Positions 4,525-7,138 of a stretch of 7,138 nt of DNA are shown here, one piece after another. The position numbers were made by a program, and so were the translations under genes. Under the pieces are notes generated by a model. That model was not told the DNA's origin, did not search any database, and saw only the letters and a list, made by a program, of their open reading frames with translations. Positions within the stretch are counted from its first letter, which is position 1. Every line of letters starts with the position of its first letter. Source of the DNA: SIG603 sp964370115 (GTDB taxonomy: Bacteria > Bacillota > Clostridia > Oscillospirales > Acutalibacteraceae); NCBI GenBank assembly GCA_964370115.1, contig CAYJIA010000078.1, positions 1 to 7,138 on the forward strand, in the 5' to 3' direction.

Positions 4525-5318
4525 AAGTAACCGTCATCAAGGCTAGGGGAAACACATTCTCCTGCCTGTTTTTCGTTTGATAAAACACGCACCATAGACT
4601 TGCCATCTACTTCAACTCTATCTTTAATAAAAAACTCACCTGTCAGTTTGTCTTCGTCTTGGGTGCTCACCAAATAAACTTTGTTTTCTGCCATTTTTGT
4701 TATTTCCACAGGCGTTCCAACCATTTCGGGTTTGCCGTTGTTCATCACTATAATTTTATTGCAAATCGCCTCTACGTCGGGGACTATATGTGTGGATATG
4801 ACTATTGTTTTACCTTGTCGTATGTTTACCACCGCATTTTTAAATCTCGTGCGCTCCTCTGGGTCAAGCCCTGCCGTGGGCTCGTCAAACAAGATTATTT
4901 CGGGGTCTCCAAGTATTGCCTGAGCAACGCCTAACCGCCTTAGCATACCGCCCGACAAAGTTTTTACCTTTGATTTTATCCTATCACTTAAATTGACTTG
5001 CTCTAAGGCAAATTCTATTTGACTTTTCTGCATGTCTTTCGGAATTTTTTTTAGCGTTGCAAAGTATTCCATCATCTCAAAAACTTTAAGCTGTTTAAAT
5101 GCTCCAAAATGCTGGGGGAGATAGCCTATATTGTCATTGGCACCGTCAATACTTCCTGAGTTTAGGTTGTAAATACCACAAATCGAGCGTAGCAAGGTCG
5201 TTTTGCCTGCGCCGTTTGGCCCTAAAAGTCCATAAACGCCTTTCTCAAACTCCATGCTAAATCCGTCCACCGCATTGATTTTTTTAAACCTCTTTGTGCA
5301 TTCATTAAGTTTTAACAT
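4503..5318 (-). CDS. ABC transporter ATP-binding protein
   Basis: 271-residue cytoplasmic ATPase powering the exporter formed with the two flanking membrane proteins. All nucleotide-binding motifs are present: Walker A G33-PNGAGKT40, Q-loop Q69 in GYLPQHFG, signature LSGGM at 121-125, Walker B ILFDEP at 142-147 with catalytic E146, and the switch H177 in STHIVP. The order and length match the ABC-2 drug/antibiotic exporter ATPases, with a small C-terminal domain after about residue 205 ending in a PSLDDGYL motif (compare the usual PSLEDVYL). The ATG at 5316-5318 has an SD AGGAGG (5325-5330) that overlaps the last codons of the upstream gene; its stop is only 3 bp from this start. The coding sequence looks less A+T-rich than the acetyltransferase genes. 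Confidence 0.95.
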   Translation of the reverse strand: MLKLNECTKRFKKINAVDGFSMEFEKGVYGLLGPNGAGKTTLLRSICGIYNLNSGSIDGANDNIGYLPQHFGAFKQLKVFEMMEYFATLKKIPKDMQKSQIEFALEQVNLSDRIKSKVKTLSGGMLRRLGVAQAILGDPEIILFDEPTAGLDPEERTRFKNAVVNIRQGKTIVISTHIVPDVEAICNKIIVMNNGKPEMVGTPVEITKMAENKVYLVSTQDEDKLTGEFFIKDRVEVDGKSMVRVLSNEKQAGECVSPSLDDGYLCIIKNI

Positions 5319-5321
5319 AGC

Positions 5322-7079
5322 TTATCCTCCTGTCGTGTTAAGGTTATATGGATCGTAGTGTGCTTGTTCGGTTGGTGTTATGCCGCTAACTGCTTGAATA
5401 ATTTCTACTGCTATTATTTCTTGAAATCCATTATCTGGTCTTAAAAAAATATGGTTATCAAAGACTAAAGTGTCAGCAAAGCCTGCGCGCATTAAATGCG
5501 TTTCACTATGCTCAAAAATTTTGTAATCGCTTAAATCAATATTGCTGTCTATATTAAATTCATTTTCAAGAGCTGTAATTTGACTTTGAAGTTCTGGTAA
5601 GAAATTGTCATAGGGCTTAAGTTCGCCTGTATTAAAGGTTTGTGATATCATTTTATGTTCACCGTAAGTTCTCTCTTGTAAAAAACCTCCCATGACAGAA
5701 ACAGTATCAGTTATACCATGAAAAACTCCGTCTTTTTCACTGAGATTGGTAAATAAATTTTGACTACCTGAAAGTTTTACTGTAAATTCGCTAGTCGGAA
5801 AGTTTGTTCTGTCACTATACTTAGAGATAGGATAAGCAGAGTATATTACGTGAAATCCAGACCAAGGATAATACGCAAATCCACCCGAAAGGCAAACAGC
5901 CTGCTCGTTACTGTAAAAGACTGAGCTATATCCGCTATATTTAACTGTTATGCTAGCAAGTTTTTCACTTGTGTTTATTGTAAAATAATCACTATCTCTA
6001 GTATATTCCAAAGGTTCTCCATTCTCATCTTTTATGCTGGAAATTTTATAATCGTGGAATAAGGTGAAAATATATTCCTCAATGTCATCTTCGGGGTCAA
6101 GTTCCATTGCGACCTCGGCATGAAGCATTCTGTCAAAGTGGAAATCCATATCATAGGCAGTGATTTTAAAATCTGCAGCGCGTTGTTTTGATTCGTTTGA
6201 GGAATAATAAAAAAATCCGTCCATAAAAACACTATTGATGGAATTTGACATGTCAATTTTGCTGCTACCAAGCGAGTAATAATAAAAGTTGACAGCGCAA
6301 AATACACAGCAAATAGAAATTATAATAGTGTTTTTTCTAGTTCTTTTATTAAATATGGTAATTAAAATAAATACTAGGATAAGTGAAATCCAGAAAAATA
6401 TTATATTGTAGCGGAAAAATTCATTTGATAATCCATACTGATAATCCCACCAAGCATGGGTATTTGGTGGCAAAATACTTGAGGTTAAAAACCATATAGG
6501 CCAAAAATTTATGCCAAAGCCTGTAGTCATCAAACCTATTATACTTTCAAAAACGTAAGAAAGCATAGTGACAAGCAGTGCCATAAATGGGTAAGCCACA
6601 ACACGAGTAAACTTTATAGCAAATAAAACTCCCAAAAGGCTAATGAAAATATTTAGGAGTAGGCTACTCAAAAAACTTACTGCAATTATATGAAAATAGA
6701 GCTCGGTAGGGGAGCTGCTAATTAACGCGAAGTAAAGGGGAAATCCGCATATTATTAGAAATATGAAAATAGATTTAAGAAGCAAAACTAAAAAAGCATT
6801 GAAGTAAAGCTTGAATTTTCCGTTTTTAATAGCGGAGATACTTTCCTCTATTTCAGAGCTTTTTAGTTCATAAATATACTCATATGAAATGAAAAGTGTC
6901 GTAATCAAAATAGGAAAAGCAAGTGTTTGAATTGAATAAAAGAAATAAAAAGCATCACCATTTAATGTGAACAGATTGACATATTCGATTAAGAAATTTG
7001 CAATAAATCCAAGCTCAACAAGAAAGATTGCTATAATGGATGGCTTCCTTATAAAGACTGATAAACTTTTTTTAAACAT
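5322..7079 (-). CDS. ABC-2 permease fused to M1-peptidase-like ectodomain
   Basis: 585-residue membrane protein, first gene of the exporter operon. Residues 1 to about 272 hold about seven membrane helices (roughly 13-34, 44-66, 92-120, 131-154, 159-187, 222-243 and 251-270), like an ABC-2 permease half. From about 300 an extracytoplasmic region rich in beta strands follows, with an LSGGFAYYPWSGF segment (397-409) and an MGGFLQER segment (463-470) resembling the N-terminal domain of M1 (gluzincin) aminopeptidases. Such permease/M1 fusions are known, but here FQEIIAVEIIQAV (552-564) stands where I would place the HEXXH zinc motif: V558-E-I-I-Q562 has neither histidine. The protein ends about 20 residues later, before any second zinc-ligand region. 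It is therefore probably a non-catalytic, perhaps ligand-binding domain. The ATG at 7077-7079 has SD GGGGAG (7088-7093) at 8 nt. The M1 relation is judged by eye. Confidence 0.72.
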   Translation of the reverse strand: MFKKSLSVFIRKPSIIAIFLVELGFIANFLIEYVNLFTLNGDAFYFFYSIQTLAFPILITTLFISYEYIYELKSSEIEESISAIKNGKFKLYFNAFLVLLLKSIFIFLIICGFPLYFALISSSPTELYFHIIAVSFLSSLLLNIFISLLGVLFAIKFTRVVAYPFMALLVTMLSYVFESIIGLMTTGFGINFWPIWFLTSSILPPNTHAWWDYQYGLSNEFFRYNIIFFWISLILVFILITIFNKRTRKNTIIISICCVFCAVNFYYYSLGSSKIDMSNSINSVFMDGFFYYSSNESKQRAADFKITAYDMDFHFDRMLHAEVAMELDPEDDIEEYIFTLFHDYKISSIKDENGEPLEYTRDSDYFTINTSEKLASITVKYSGYSSVFYSNEQAVCLSGGFAYYPWSGFHVIYSAYPISKYSDRTNFPTSEFTVKLSGSQNLFTNLSEKDGVFHGITDTVSVMGGFLQERTYGEHKMISQTFNTGELKPYDNFLPELQSQITALENEFNIDSNIDLSDYKIFEHSETHLMRAGFADTLVFDNHIFLRPDNGFQEIIAVEIIQAVSGITPTEQAHYDPYNLNTTGG

Positions 7080-7138
7080 ACAGTATTCTCCCCTCGGACA
7101 TAGTGATTAAAATAAATATAGCGATTTATAATATATTT

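Noticed and set aside
6032..6307. Second minus-strand frame inside the exporter gene (also 3992-4213)
   Set aside because: Shadow frames inside long membrane-protein genes, with no SD and no domain.
7080..7138. Promoter of the ABC operon
   Set aside because: The A/T-rich stretch has several -10-like strings, but the window ends before a -35 could be assigned, and the module's TG-N-TATAGT element is not present.

Overview
The window is A+T-rich, with Shine-Dalgarno sites of the AGGAGG/GGAG type and U-rich intrinsic terminators. It also carries several protein families common in gut Clostridia (a DUF3848-type small protein, YhbS-like GNATs, an AraC-type HTH). It is most likely an accessory region of a low-GC Firmicute (Clostridia, perhaps Lachnospiraceae or Ruminococcaceae). 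This placement is inferred from style and families; no ribosomal or other phylogenetic marker is present. Every gene lies on the minus strand, so transcription runs from the right end to the left.

In transcription order: (1) A three-gene ABC-2 exporter operon (7079 to 3868). It encodes a large membrane protein with an extracytoplasmic M1-peptidase-like domain, an ABC ATPase, and a small six-helix permease. (2) A gene joining an AraC-type HTH to a class I SAM-dependent methyltransferase (3625 to 2447). It has a good SD and a TTG start but an in-frame TAA at codon 23, so the regulator half is broken while the methyltransferase half stays open. (3) A single GNAT acetyltransferase (2194 to 1748). 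(4) A two-gene GNAT operon (1528 to 1082, then 1064 to 462). (5) A DUF3848-like small protein (346 to 5).

The striking feature is between the genes. Each of the four long intergenic gaps holds a copy of one diverged module of up to about 200 bp, always in the same orientation. Read on the minus strand it consists of: a conserved 3' flank beginning within about 12 bp of the preceding stop codon; a 9 to 11 bp hairpin with a T-rich tract (terminator); an extended -10 promoter (TG-N-TATAGT); and a conserved leader block ending about 20 bp before the next start codon in two of the three full copies. Three copies are near complete. The fourth, before the DUF3848-like gene, is cut off just before the promoter. 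The result looks like a cassette array in which unrelated small-molecule modification or export genes are separated by the same terminator-promoter unit. No integrase, transposase or recognisable attC site is visible.

Functionally, three acetyltransferases, a small-molecule-type methyltransferase and an exporter in tandem suggest a chemical-defence or resistance island. The substrates cannot be read from sequence, and this grouping is inference.
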